Shown: positions 9,899 to 18,518 of the stretch, in pieces
How the letters are laid out: the number at the start of each line of letters is the position of its first letter
Position numbering within the stretch: position 1 is the first letter of the stretch
From: Noviherbaspirillum humi
GTDB taxonomy: Bacteria > Pseudomonadota > Gammaproteobacteria > Burkholderiales > Burkholderiaceae_D
NCBI RefSeq assembly: GCF_900188095.1
Contig: NZ_FZOT01000002.1
Span: forward strand, 248,001 to 312,000
Reading direction: 5' to 3'
DNA: 64,000 nt
Notes under the pieces: model-generated
Seen by the model: only the letters and a program-made list of their open reading frames with translations
The model's database searches: none
Told to the model about the DNA's origin: nothing
Made by a program: the position numbers and the translations under genes

Positions 9899-10962
9899 GA
9901 TGCATTCCTTCCGGCGGCATTGTTCAGGCGCACGGTGCTCGAATACACCCGGCGCTTGTAGCCGTCGCCCGCGGAGGGCGTGAACGTGTTGTCGCTGCCG
10001 TCGGCCTTGTAGCCGAGGGTATAGGTTTTGCCGTCGCTATAGCCGGGGGCCGGCGTCCGGGTGCGCACCAGCAGGCTGACGCGCGCGGCCACCGCATTGC
10101 GCCAGTAGCCGACGCAGGTCTGGCCGCTGCAGCCGTTGTAAGTGTCGGGATCGGCGGTGTACACGCCGGGCGTGCCGGTCGTCGGCTGGTTGGCCACCGT
10201 GCCCGAGTCCAGGCCCCACTCCAGCTGCATGCTCTCCACCCCTTCCGCGACCGGATAAACGGTGAAGCCGTTGGCGCCCAGTTCCGCCCGCTTGAGGGTC
10301 GGTATGCCGTCGCCGCTCTTGTCGTTGTTGGCGATGAAGTAGATGTGGGTGCGGAACTGCCGGATCGGCGCCAGGGTCGCGCAGTCGCGGGCATGGCGGG
10401 TGAGATTGGCGGCGTTCGTGTCGAGGGCGTAGTAGCTGGCGACAGTCGTCGCGGACAGCTCGCTGGCGTTGCTGCAGGCCGACGCCTGGAAGTAAGGCGC
10501 GCCGGCGACGGCCGCATCGCAGCCGGTCTCGCCCACGGCGCAGGTGCTGACGCGGCGCACGACGAGAATGTCGGTGCCGCTGCGCACGTCCGACAGGCAG
10601 GTCGGCGCATTGGCGCTGTTGTCATAGCCTTGCACTCCCAGGGGCAGCGCGGCTTGCAGCGTCGCCAGATCGGTGGCGCAGGCATCCGGCTTGGCAGCCG
10701 GCGTGGCCAGCAGCTTGACGTTCATCTCGCCGAGATATCCGGCATTGCGCAGATCGTCGGCCAATGTCTGGATCGCGTACAAGCCGTTGTCGTTCTGCTG
10801 GTTGGCGCGCTCGATGTCGTCCCGGGTCCGGTTGTTGCGCACGAAGATGGTGATCAGCCCCGCCAGGATGATCAGGCCGATGGTGATGGCGATCATGAAC
10901 TCCACCAGCGAGTAGCCCTTGCTGGCGGACGAAGGGGCGCCGGGCCGGAAGTATCGTTGCAT
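9895..10962 (-). CDS. pilW: Type IV pilus minor pilin PilW
   Basis: A 355-residue prepilin. The type III leader ends SSASKG-YSLVEFMIAITIGLI, giving a prepilin peptidase site after Gly with Glu at +5, then the transmembrane N-helix. The length and the large C-terminal globular domain with many Cys residues match PilW. The ATG at 10962 is 11 nt after the pilV stop; a much longer upstream extension overlaps pilV and is rejected. PilW is a core minor pilin at the pilus tip. Its stop overlaps the pilX start, so translation of the two is probably coupled. Confidence 0.92.
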   Translation of the reverse strand: MQRYFRPGAPSSASKGYSLVEFMIAITIGLIILAGLITIFVRNNRTRDDIERANQQNDNGLYAIQTLADDLRNAGYLGEMNVKLLATPAAKPDACATDLATLQAALPLGVQGYDNSANAPTCLSDVRSGTDILVVRRVSTCAVGETGCDAAVAGAPYFQASACSNASELSATTVASYYALDTNAANLTRHARDCATLAPIRQFRTHIYFIANNDKSGDGIPTLKRAELGANGFTVYPVAEGVESMQLEWGLDSGTVANQPTTGTPGVYTADPDTYNGCSGQTCVGYWRNAVAARVSLLVRTRTPAPGYSDGKTYTLGYKADGSDNTFTPSAGDGYKRRVYSSTVRLNNAAGRNAS

Positions 10963-10973
10963 GGTTCTGGTCC

Positions 10974-11558
10974 TCACAGGCAGCTCGGCAGGCCGATGCT
11001 GACGTCCGTGGCGATGGCGCGCCGATAGGCGTCGTCGCTGCCATACGAGCCCTGTCCGCAGGTCAGGCTGGGCGCCGAGATGCGGCTCATGCCTTGCCAG
11101 CTGACGGTGACGCGGTAGATGCCGGGCGCGCAGACTCCGGTCGTGGCATCCGGCGCCTGCACCTGGGTGATGCAGGCCCGCGCCCCGATCATGGCGCCCT
11201 GCCTCGCTCCCTTGCTCTGCTCCGCCGCGCCCTTGAGCGCATTGCTCCATTCGCACAGATCGCGCGCCGGACCGGTGGCAAGGGTGGCGCAGGAGGCAGG
11301 CTGGTTGTCGCCGGTGCCGATGGTGCCTGCATTGAGGTAGCTGGATGCCAGTGCGCGGTTGGCCGAAAGACGTTCGCTGATCTCGGCCAGCAGCACCACG
11401 GCTTGCGTACGCTCATGGGCCTCGAACTCCGCCACCTGGATCTTGCTTTGCAGCGCCCCAAGGCCGAGCAGGCCGAAAGCCAGGATGACGACGGTGACCA
11501 GCACCTCGATCATGCTGGCGCCGCGCTGGCGCCCGGTTTGGCAAGCCGTGTTCAGCAT
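10974..11558 (-). CDS. pilV: Type IV pilus minor pilin PilV
   Basis: A 194-residue prepilin with leader CQTGRQRG-ASMIEVLVTVVIL, a cleavage site after Gly, Glu at +5 and the hydrophobic N-helix. PilV proteins contribute to the minor pilin initiation complex. The ATG at 11558 overlaps the fimT stop by 7 nt. The body has four or more cysteines likely to form disulfides. Position between fimT and pilW follows the usual order of this operon. Confidence 0.9.
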   Translation of the reverse strand: MLNTACQTGRQRGASMIEVLVTVVILAFGLLGLGALQSKIQVAEFEAHERTQAVVLLAEISERLSANRALASSYLNAGTIGTGDNQPASCATLATGPARDLCEWSNALKGAAEQSKGARQGAMIGARACITQVQAPDATTGVCAPGIYRVTVSWQGMSRISAPSLTCGQGSYGSDDAYRRAIATDVSIGLPSCL

Positions 11559-12058
11559 GTCGTCCCCGCCTTGATGTACGGCCGGCCGCTCGGATCGGCC
11601 GAGACGCACTGATTCCCGTTGCCGGAACCCGTCCCGCTCTGCACCACGAACATGGGCGCGCTGCCGCTTTGCAGGCGGCCGGAACTGCGGTACACCACGC
11701 TGGTCGGTCCGGCGATCGTCAGGCCGCTGAAGGCGCTCTTGTCATCCAGCACCTTCGAGCTGGCCTTGCTGTTGGCGTCCGTGATCTGCCAGCCGTTCAC
11801 CCAGGCGCCATTCTTCGGCGCCAGGGTGACGTCGCCGCCGCGGGTAATGGCCTCGCTGCGGGTACGCGCCAGCGACGAATAGATTTCGGTGGCCGCATTC
11901 TTGGCGCGCTGACCGGCGACGAAGCCGGAAAAGGAAGGCGCGGCCATCGCCGCCAGGGTGCCGGCAAGGGCCACGGTCACGACCATCTCGACCAGGGTGA
12001 AGCCCTGTTCTTCAGGGGAGGCGAAGCCGCGACGGGATGGCATCAAGGGACTGGACAT
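11552..12058 (-). CDS. fimT: GspH/FimT family pseudopilin
   Basis: A 168-residue prepilin with leader SPEEQG-FTLVEMVVTVALAG (cleavage after Gly, Glu5), followed by the GspH/FimT region with SSLARTRSEAITRG (about residues 62-75). FimT/FimU-type pseudopilins belong to the tip complex. In some naturally competent species FimT binds DNA through positively charged loops near the C-terminus, but I cannot tell from sequence alone whether this one does. It lies 6 nt downstream of the pilE-like gene. Confidence 0.9.
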   Translation of the reverse strand: MSSPLMPSRRGFASPEEQGFTLVEMVVTVALAGTLAAMAAPSFSGFVAGQRAKNAATEIYSSLARTRSEAITRGGDVTLAPKNGAWVNGWQITDANSKASSKVLDDKSAFSGLTIAGPTSVVYRSSGRLQSGSAPMFVVQSGTGSGNGNQCVSADPSGRPYIKAGTTC

Positions 12059-12064
12059 GGCGCC

Positions 12065-12490
12065 TCACCAGGCGGACGATGGCAGGCGGGCGCCGGTATT
12101 GTCCAGGCTGAGTGTCACTTCGGAAGCCTGGGAGGTGCCCGTCTTGGGGGTGGCGGTGATCGAAAACACCGGGACCGGATTGGCGCTGCTGGTGCCGGTA
12201 TTGCAGCAATTGATGGTGTAATAGGCGGCGACATCGCTTGGCGTGGTCGTATTCAGCGTGGCGAGGTCCGGCGCGTAGGCGCGGCTATCGAGCAGGTATT
12301 GCTGCTGCCGCTGGGCCACCTCCATCAGGAAGGCTTGGGCAGAAGCACGGCGGCCGCGCGCCACATTGCCTGAATAGCTTTGAACGGCGATGCCGATGAT
12401 GATGCCGAGGATGACGATGGCGACCATCAGCTCGACGAGGGTGAAGCCGGCGGCGCGGCGCTTCTGTGACTGAAAAGGCAGGGAGGGCAT
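12065..12490 (-). CDS. pilE: Type IV pilin PilE-like (minor pilin)
   Basis: A 141-residue prepilin with leader QKRRAAG-FTLVELMVAIVILGIIIG, a canonical type IVa pilin N-terminus with Glu5. Two adjacent Cys (INCCNTG) lie in the C-terminal half. Being first in the minor pilin operon it corresponds to PilE of Pseudomonas rather than the major pilin, though this is by position only. The ATG at 12490 is preferred; an in-frame TTG at 12508 would add six residues. An 18-nt palindrome lies just upstream. Confidence 0.88.
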   Translation of the reverse strand: MPSLPFQSQKRRAAGFTLVELMVAIVILGIIIGIAVQSYSGNVARGRRASAQAFLMEVAQRQQQYLLDSRAYAPDLATLNTTTPSDVAAYYTINCCNTGTSSANPVPVFSITATPKTGTSQASEVTLSLDNTGARLPSSAW

Positions 12491-12510
12491 GAGTTTTCGT
12501 AGGCGCAATC

Positions 12511-12528
12511 TATTTCCACATGGAAATA
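12511..12528. promoter_or_regulatory. 18-nt palindrome upstream of the minor pilin operon
   Basis: TATTTCCACATGGAAATA has perfect 8-bp arms around a 2-nt centre. It lies 21-38 bases upstream of the pilE ATG and next to an AT-rich TAATATATT run that could include a -10 element. The symmetry suggests an operator for a dimeric regulator, but no regulator is identified. Confidence 0.35.
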
Positions 12529-12616
12529 TATTAGACGATATGCCGCTGCCTCACCAGAATTCCTGACGAGCGTGATGGTTTTTTGGAAGGACGGTTAGTA
12601 AAAAGCGGAAAACTTG

Positions 12617-12655
12617 AAAAAGCGGCAATCAGTTCAATCCTGATTGCCGCTTTTT
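12617..12655 (-). terminator. Rho-independent terminator after the GH2 gene
   Basis: A 16-bp perfect stem (AAAAAGCGGCAATCAG and its complement) with a 7-nt loop, flanked by A-runs and T-runs. It lies 10 nt beyond the stop of the GH2 gene. It would insulate the pilus operon from read-through, and the sequence would also work on the other strand. Confidence 0.85.
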
Positions 12656-12665
12656 TGCCACAGCA

Positions 12666-14459
12666 TCAGATGCCGTAAGTCCGCTTGGCACCGGGCTTGA
12701 TGTTGCGGGTGGCGTCGTGGATCTGCTGCATCGGCAGCTTGGGCGTGCGGTCCGCGGTGAGCAGGCCGTTGGCTTCCTGGTAGGTATCGGCGAACTGGGT
12801 GTAGCAGAAGCCGCTGAACATCGGCGTTTCGTTCACCACCTCCAGCAGGCGGCGGTAGGCATCGTGGAACTGCTGGTCGCTCTCGGCCTCCGAATAGCCC
12901 CAGACTTCATTGACGCCCTTCTCCGGCCGCTTGCGGTAGGCGATGCCGCCGAATTCGGTCAGGATGATCGGCTGGCCGCGGTGCGGATAGCCATCCAGGG
13001 TGAGGATGCGGCCGCCCGGACGCCGGCGGTCGAACAGTTCCTGGGTGGTGACGGCATTGCCGTAGCGCGCCTGCAAGCGCTCCGCATCCGGATCGTAGTC
13101 GTGGATGCCGAGCAGGTCCGTCGCCGACGCTTCCCAGCCGTCGTTGCCGATCACCGGCCGGGTCGAGTCCAGCGTGCGCGTGAGGTGGTACAGCGCTTCC
13201 ACGGCATTGCGATGGGCCTGGGTCGAGGTCAGATTGGGCACGCCCCAGGATTCATTGAACGGCACCCAGACGATGATGCAGGGATGGCTGTAATCGCGTT
13301 CGATGACTTCGGCCCACTCCTTCACCATGCGGGTGATGGCCAGCGGGCTGAAGCGATAGGACGAGGGCATCTCTTCCCACACCAGCAGGCCCAGCTTGTC
13401 GGCCCAGTAGAGGTAGCGCGGGTCTTCGATCTTCTGGTGCTTGCGCACGCCGTTGAAGCCCATCTCCTTCGCCAGCTCGACGTCGCGCCGCAGCGCATCG
13501 TCGGAAGGCGCGGACAGCAGGGTTTCCGGCCAATAGCCCTGGTCCAGCACCAGCCGCAGATGATAAGGCCGGCCATTGAGCATGAAGCGGTCGCGGTTGA
13601 TGGCCACCGAGCGCAGCGCGGTATAGGACTTCACCCTGTCCAGCACTTCATCGTGGTAGCGCAGGACGATGTCGACGTCGAGCAGGGTCGGCCGCTCCGG
13701 GCTCCACAGCAGCTCATTGCGGGAGTCGTCGATGCCGGGGTCCGACAGCGCGATCTTGCGGTGCGCCTCGCCGCCGATGATCTGGTAATGGTCGTCGGCC
13801 AGGATCTTGTCGCCGTTGCGGATGGTGACGTCGACGGTGAGGTCGTTCTCCAGGTCGCCATAGACGAAGGTCTCGCAGCCGATCTCGAAGCCCTCGAAAT
13901 GCGGCGTCCAGCGCAGCTTGCGGATGTAGGTGTGGTTCACCTTTTCCAGCCATACCGCCTGCCAGATGCCGGTGGTGCGCGGATACCAGATGGAGTGCGG
14001 TTCCAGCTGCCAGTCCTGCTTGCCGCGCGGCTTGGCGAGGTCGTGGGGATCGTCTTCCACCCAGACGGTGAGCGTATGCTTCTCGGCTTCGCCGAGAGCC
14101 CGGGTGATATCCGCCTGGAAAGAGCTGTGTCCGCCCTCATGGTCCACCACCTGATGGCCGTTGACCCATACCCGGGCGCGGTAATCGACCGCGCCGAAAT
14201 GCAGGATCACCCTGCCGTGCGGCTCGGCCTTGACGTCGAATTCGCGCTCGTACCAGACGGAGCGGTGGAAACCGCGGTCGCAGATGCCGCTGGCTTCGGA
14301 TTCGGGCGGATACGGCACGTTGATCTGATGCGTCCAGCTGATCGGATCCGACGGATGCTTGTATTTCTTCTCGTTATCGAAGGCAAACTTCCATTGGCCG
14401 TTGAGCGATTGCCAATGCTCGCGCTGGAGTTGCGGCCGCGGGTAGGCGGTATCAGCCAT
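12666..14459 (-). CDS. Glycoside hydrolase family 2 protein
   Basis: A 597-residue protein without a signal peptide, so probably cytosolic. Domain order is the GH2 sugar-binding domain (about 10-180), an immunoglobulin-like domain (about 185-285) and a TIM barrel (about 290-590). The acid/base Glu403 lies in VPFNESWG and the nucleophile Glu502 in IILTEFGG. The family hydrolyses beta-galactosides, beta-glucuronides or beta-mannosides, and the substrate cannot be read from sequence. It follows the GH1-RmlD fusion gene by 95 nt on the same strand and ends in a strong terminator, so the two probably form a sugar-processing operon. Confidence 0.9.
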   Translation of the reverse strand: MADTAYPRPQLQREHWQSLNGQWKFAFDNEKKYKHPSDPISWTHQINVPYPPESEASGICDRGFHRSVWYEREFDVKAEPHGRVILHFGAVDYRARVWVNGHQVVDHEGGHSSFQADITRALGEAEKHTLTVWVEDDPHDLAKPRGKQDWQLEPHSIWYPRTTGIWQAVWLEKVNHTYIRKLRWTPHFEGFEIGCETFVYGDLENDLTVDVTIRNGDKILADDHYQIIGGEAHRKIALSDPGIDDSRNELLWSPERPTLLDVDIVLRYHDEVLDRVKSYTALRSVAINRDRFMLNGRPYHLRLVLDQGYWPETLLSAPSDDALRRDVELAKEMGFNGVRKHQKIEDPRYLYWADKLGLLVWEEMPSSYRFSPLAITRMVKEWAEVIERDYSHPCIIVWVPFNESWGVPNLTSTQAHRNAVEALYHLTRTLDSTRPVIGNDGWEASATDLLGIHDYDPDAERLQARYGNAVTTQELFDRRRPGGRILTLDGYPHRGQPIILTEFGGIAYRKRPEKGVNEVWGYSEAESDQQFHDAYRRLLEVVNETPMFSGFCYTQFADTYQEANGLLTADRTPKLPMQQIHDATRNIKPGAKRTYGI

Positions 14460-14554
14460 TTAATTTTCCTTGCAAGGATGATCACCCGGTTTGGAGTATT
14501 TACCGGCAAGGCTGTTCCCGCTTTCCGCGCAAGAAATGGCCGGTATTTCCACCT

Positions 14555-16741
14555 TCATGCCACCGCGCGGCTTCCTTCCTGCGCTTCCCAGGGCAGCGTG
14601 TTCTCCCTGAAATAGCGCTGCAGGGCATTGGTGAAGCCGGGCAGGATCAGCCCGCGCTCGCTCGACAGCGCGGTGACGGCGCGGCCGGCATCGGCGCTCC
14701 TGCGCACCAGGCCCGGGTCCAGTCCCGCCTGCTGCGCCGCCTGCCGGGCGAATTCGTACCATGACACCATGCCGGGATTGGCCAGGTGCCAGATGCCCTT
14801 CTCATGGTCGGTCACCAGATCGAGCGTCGAATGCACCAGGTCCGGCACATAAGTCGGCGACACCATGACGCCGTCGCTTGCCTCGAAGGGCCGGCCGGCG
14901 GCAACCTCGCGCAGCGCGAGATGCACGAAGTTGTGCCGGTCCCAGGGTCCGAAGAAGGCGCTGGTGCGGATCACCAGCGCATGGTCCGGGCAGGCCTGCA
15001 GCACCCGGCGTTCGGCCTCCGCCTTGCTCTGGCCATAGATGCCGACCGGCGCCACCGCATCGCTCTCGACATAGGGCCGTCCGAGGCTGCCGTCGAACAC
15101 CAGATCGGACGAAAAGGTGACATAGGGAATGCCGAGTTCGGCGCATGCCTTCGCCAGCACTTCGGCGCCGACGGAATTTTCGCGGAAGCAGCGCTCCGGC
15201 TCCTTCGCCGCGTCCGCCACCCGCACATAGCCGGCGGTATTGATCACCGCCCACGGCCGGTGGCGCAGCAGCGCCGCCTGCACCGACGCCGGATCGGCGA
15301 TATCCATGTCGGCCCGGCCGAGCAATTCGTGCTGCAGATGGCGCGATTCGCAGATGCGGGCGAAGGCCCGGCCGAGCGTGCCGGTGCTGCCGGTGATCAG
15401 CAGCTTGCGATGGGTGCGGATGACGCGCGGCTCGCCTTCCCGCGGCACCGGGGCGAGGTAGCGGTCGTCGCGCTGCCACCAGCCGAGGCCGTCGAGCGCC
15501 GGATGATCGAAGTCGCCGGTGTGCGCCAGCGATTTCACCGCGCCGGCGACGGCGGTGGCGCGGGGCGGATCGCAGCGCACGTCGAAGGCGCCGCTTTCGT
15601 AGAAGCCGTTGCGCTCGATCAGCAGCGAATTCCAGTCGACGCAGCCGAGCAGCGACCAGACGGTGACGGCCCGCATGTCCACGCCCTCCTGCTTCAGTCC
15701 GGCAGCGGCGTCCCACACCTGCTTCAGCCAGCGCAGCTGGTCGTCGCGGGCGCCGCCATGATGCACTTCGGTGACCGCGATCGGCAGCCGGTAGCGCTCC
15801 CACACCTCGCGCAGCCGCAGGTCGGGCCCCGTAAGGCCATCCACCTGCGGCACCCGCACCGCCTGCACGTCCACGTAGCGCGGATGGCCGTTGGGATGGA
15901 AAGGCTCGGGATAATCGCGGATGCGGCGGTCGAGGAAGCGTTCGCTGGTGAGGTAATGGTTGATGCCGATGATGTCCGGCGCACAGGGCGCATCGACGAA
16001 CTCCGCCAGCTGCGCCTCGCTGATGCCCGCCTCGAGGAAGGCTTGATGCCAGGAATGACGGCGGTCGATGCGGCCGCACAGCAGGTCGAAGCTGAGCCAG
16101 CGGCGCTCGTTCTCGTAATCCGCCTGGTGCCGCAGATTGGGCATGCTGAAGACCTTGCCCATGTCCTCCGTCTGGATCAGCTGGGCTTCGGGCGTGACGC
16201 GGCGGATGGCGCGCATCGCCAGCAGCGTGCCGCGGCACTCGTGATACAGCGCGCGCAGCATGGTGGCCACATCGCGTCCATGCGGGTACCAGTGGCCGTA
16301 CAGGGCGCTGAAGCGGGCGGTGGTCAGCGGCTCGTTGACCGGCGTGAAGCGGGTGATCCAGGGGTAGCGCTGCGCCACCCGTTCCGCGTGCCGCGCCAGC
16401 AGGTCGGGAAATGCCGGGTCCAGCAGGCTGGTGTAGCGCGGGCCGCTGCCATGATGAACCAGTCCGGCGATGGGCGCGATGCCGAGTTCCCGCAGGCGCT
16501 GCAGGCGCGCATCATGCCAGCGCCAGTCGCACGCCTCGGGGCGATCGGGGGCGACGGTTTCCCACAGGACCGGATAGCGCAAGGTTCGTATGCCGAGCGC
16601 CGCGATGGCGTCCAGATCCTGCAGTCGCCGATGATGTCCGGTTTCCTCGATCTGGTTTCGGTAGCTGTCCTGGATGCGGACGACCGTGCATTCGAGTCCG
16701 CCCCAAAGTTCCAGCGACCGTTGCGGTGATGTCGTGGGCAT
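14555..16741 (-). CDS. GH1-like glycosidase fused to RmlD-type sugar-nucleotide reductase
   Basis: A 728-residue two-domain protein. Residues 10-400 form a GH1-like barrel with TPVNEP (acid/base Glu137) and a strand-7 TEVHHGG (putative nucleophile Glu325). Residues 446-720 form a short-chain dehydrogenase of the RmlD type, with nucleotide-binding GSTGTLG (451-457), SSDLVFDG and a YxxxK pair at Tyr569/Lys573. RmlD reduces dTDP-4-keto-rhamnose to dTDP-rhamnose. Joining a glycosidase to a deoxysugar reductase is unusual. It may couple sugar release to nucleotide-sugar metabolism, or make the RmlD part a general sugar oxidoreductase. No frameshift is seen between the domains. No signal peptide. 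Confidence 0.88.
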   Translation of the reverse strand: MPTTSPQRSLELWGGLECTVVRIQDSYRNQIEETGHHRRLQDLDAIAALGIRTLRYPVLWETVAPDRPEACDWRWHDARLQRLRELGIAPIAGLVHHGSGPRYTSLLDPAFPDLLARHAERVAQRYPWITRFTPVNEPLTTARFSALYGHWYPHGRDVATMLRALYHECRGTLLAMRAIRRVTPEAQLIQTEDMGKVFSMPNLRHQADYENERRWLSFDLLCGRIDRRHSWHQAFLEAGISEAQLAEFVDAPCAPDIIGINHYLTSERFLDRRIRDYPEPFHPNGHPRYVDVQAVRVPQVDGLTGPDLRLREVWERYRLPIAVTEVHHGGARDDQLRWLKQVWDAAAGLKQEGVDMRAVTVWSLLGCVDWNSLLIERNGFYESGAFDVRCDPPRATAVAGAVKSLAHTGDFDHPALDGLGWWQRDDRYLAPVPREGEPRVIRTHRKLLITGSTGTLGRAFARICESRHLQHELLGRADMDIADPASVQAALLRHRPWAVINTAGYVRVADAAKEPERCFRENSVGAEVLAKACAELGIPYVTFSSDLVFDGSLGRPYVESDAVAPVGIYGQSKAEAERRVLQACPDHALVIRTSAFFGPWDRHNFVHLALREVAAGRPFEASDGVMVSPTYVPDLVHSTLDLVTDHEKGIWHLANPGMVSWYEFARQAAQQAGLDPGLVRRSADAGRAVTALSSERGLILPGFTNALQRYFRENTLPWEAQEGSRAVA

Positions 16742-16877
16742 GTATGGTGACCGGAAGTTGAAATCAGGTCAGAGTGTGCCCAAACTGGCGCAGGCGGCAT
16801 TGCGAAGGTTCAAGCGGCCCGAGGGCAAGGCGATTGGCGCGCCCTGCCATGGCTGCCCAGGCACGGCGGAAAAGCAC

Positions 16878-16908
16878 GGGAGAACACGGGCATGCGCCCG
16901 GTTCTCCG
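16878..16908 (-). terminator. Hairpin downstream of the glycine-zipper gene
   Basis: Arms GGAGAAC/GTTCTCC and GGGC/GCCC form a nested hairpin 7 nt beyond the stop of the minus-strand gene. The following T-run is short (CTTTTCC), so termination would be modest. Confidence 0.4.
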
Positions 16909-16914
16909 CGTCAA

Positions 16915-17439
16915 TCACAACTGCGGAACGACCGACACGCGCAGGCGGATGCGTTCGCCCGGGTGGTAGGGAAGCACGCTGGTATGGGTGCGGCCCTGGT
17001 ATTCATAGGTGACGGCATAGCCGTTGGTGCGGGTCTGCCAGTGATCCACCATGCGGCAGCGCTGCACCGGCTGCTCGTAGACGGTATTGGGCGCGGCTGC
17101 ATAAGCGCCATTGTTCTCGACCCGGTCGCCGGCGATCGCGCCGGCAATGGCGCCCACCGCGGTCGCCACCGTGCGGCCATTGCCGCCGCCGACCTGATTG
17201 CCGAGGATGCCGCCTGCCACCCCGCCGAGGATGGAGCCGCCCATGCCGCGCTGCTGCGGTTGGGGCTGCTGTACCTGAACGTATTCGGTGCGGCACTCCT
17301 GCTGCGGCTGATTGTATTGCTCGGTTTGCGGCGCCACGGCGACGACCCGGCCGTATTCTTCGAAATCGGCGGCCTGTACGCCGGCGGCGGTGAAAAGCAT
17401 AGCCATCAGGGCCGCGGAAGTGGGAATGCGCTTGTTCAT
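16915..17439 (-). CDS. Glycine-zipper 2TM (17 kDa antigen-like) envelope protein
   Basis: A 174-residue secreted protein with a signal peptide ending VQA-AD near residue 23. A glycine-zipper double helix lies at about 65-105 (GGSILGGVAGGILGNQ then AVGAIAGAIAGD), as in the Rickettsia 17-kDa antigen family. The C-terminal domain has YQGRTHTSVLPYHPGERI, typical of this family in proteobacteria. It is probably an outer-membrane or periplasmic envelope protein. The ATG at 17439 has a strong AGGAGAG ribosome binding site 5 nt upstream, which fixes the start. Confidence 0.88.
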   Translation of the reverse strand: MNKRIPTSAALMAMLFTAAGVQAADFEEYGRVVAVAPQTEQYNQPQQECRTEYVQVQQPQPQQRGMGGSILGGVAGGILGNQVGGGNGRTVATAVGAIAGAIAGDRVENNGAYAAAPNTVYEQPVQRCRMVDHWQTRTNGYAVTYEYQGRTHTSVLPYHPGERIRLRVSVVPQL

Positions 17440-17712
17440 GAACTCTCCTGTGCATGCGAAATCGACGACATGATATCGATTAAACGCAGGAAACAAAAAA
17501 GTCGGTGACGCAGGAGATGTAAGGATTTGTAAAAGCGCTGGGAAGGCCTTCCGGTGAAACCGCGACTGCGCAAGGAGAAGGATTGATTCGCGTTCGGCGC
17601 CGGATGGCAGACGCTGACGACAGCGCCGTTTGAAAAGGTTGGATTGCAATTCCGGCAACAGCAGCGCGGCGTACCTCGTGCCGATCAGGTTGCGGCACCG
17701 GGTGCGATCGAT

Positions 17713-17916
17713 TCAGCTCGACTGGTCGCGGAAGACTTCCTCTTCGGTCAGGTAGTCCATGGCGCAGGTCTTGTTGCAGAAGCGCTTGACGCTGTCGAGC
17801 GGCTGATTGCAATACCAGCAGGCGCCTTTCGGCTTCAGGCTGGCTGTTGCCTTCATCACGTCCGGAAGTTGAGTGCCCTGGAGAGCGCCACTGTCAATCG
17901 GGGTTGCATCGTCCAT
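17713..17916 (-). CDS. Small zinc-ribbon-like protein
   Basis: A 67-residue cytosolic protein whose C-terminal half has CWYC followed 10 residues later by CNKTC, a compact four-Cys zinc-knuckle arrangement. The N-terminal 30 residues look disordered. Such small proteins are common and uncharacterised in Burkholderiales. The ribosome binding site is weak. Function unknown; nucleic-acid or protein binding is the usual role of such knuckles. Confidence 0.6.
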   Translation of the reverse strand: MDDATPIDSGALQGTQLPDVMKATASLKPKGACWYCNQPLDSVKRFCNKTCAMDYLTEEEVFRDQSS

Positions 17917-18159
17917 GATTGGCCACCAATAGGAAAACTTGACCGTTGCCGAACCGGCGGGACGGCGCCACAGCGGGTCGTGGCGGGTCTCCGGACGGCT
18001 TGAGCGAAGTATAGGAACAAAGCCTTTCCATGCCTACCGTCGATGCGCCAAGTTGGCCAAATATTGACGCGCATCATTCAACCTCGATCCGGCATCGCCG
18101 GCCGGCCTCGTGGTGATTGCCAGCCCCGCGCATCCGTGGTTGCAACCGGCCGGCAAGGC

Positions 18160-18444
18160 TCAAACCGGCTCGATCGAATGCTCGACCTCCGCGCTTTCGT
18201 CGCCCACCTTGCTCTGCCACGCGCGCAGGAAATAAGCTTTTTCCTCTTCCGAAGGCTGCTCGTACCAGGCCACCAGCAGGCGTCCCTTGTGGTCATGGAT
18301 GTGGCGGATCTTGCCGAGGAAGCCGCCATTGCCGGCGGCATCGGCGAGGCCGACGGCGTAGCCATATACCCGGTTCAACCGCTCGAGACGGTCCGGCTCG
18401 GTGCTGCTGTTGGTGGCGGTGATGGCGGGATGGTTGAGGTACAT
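18160..18444 (-). CDS. Conserved hypothetical protein
   Basis: A 94-residue soluble protein. A TAGGAG ribosome binding site lies 7 nt upstream of the ATG at 18444. The middle (GFLGKIRHIHDHKGRLLVAWYEQP) alternates hydrophobic and charged residues as in a small beta-sheet fold. It is divergent from the Bug protein gene, with 74 bp between the two starts. Family not recognised. Confidence 0.65.
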   Translation of the reverse strand: MYLNHPAITATNSSTEPDRLERLNRVYGYAVGLADAAGNGGFLGKIRHIHDHKGRLLVAWYEQPSEEEKAYFLRAWQSKVGDESAEVEHSIEPV

Positions 18445-18518
18445 GCTTGGCTCCTAGTAATCCATTACACTGCATTTCCGTTTTCTGGCCATTGTCCGTT
18501 TACCGCGTCAATTTCTCA

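Noticed and set aside
14786-16729. 647-codon plus-strand open frame
   Set aside because: Antisense to the GH1-RmlD fusion, which has clear catalytic motifs; the plus frame has none.
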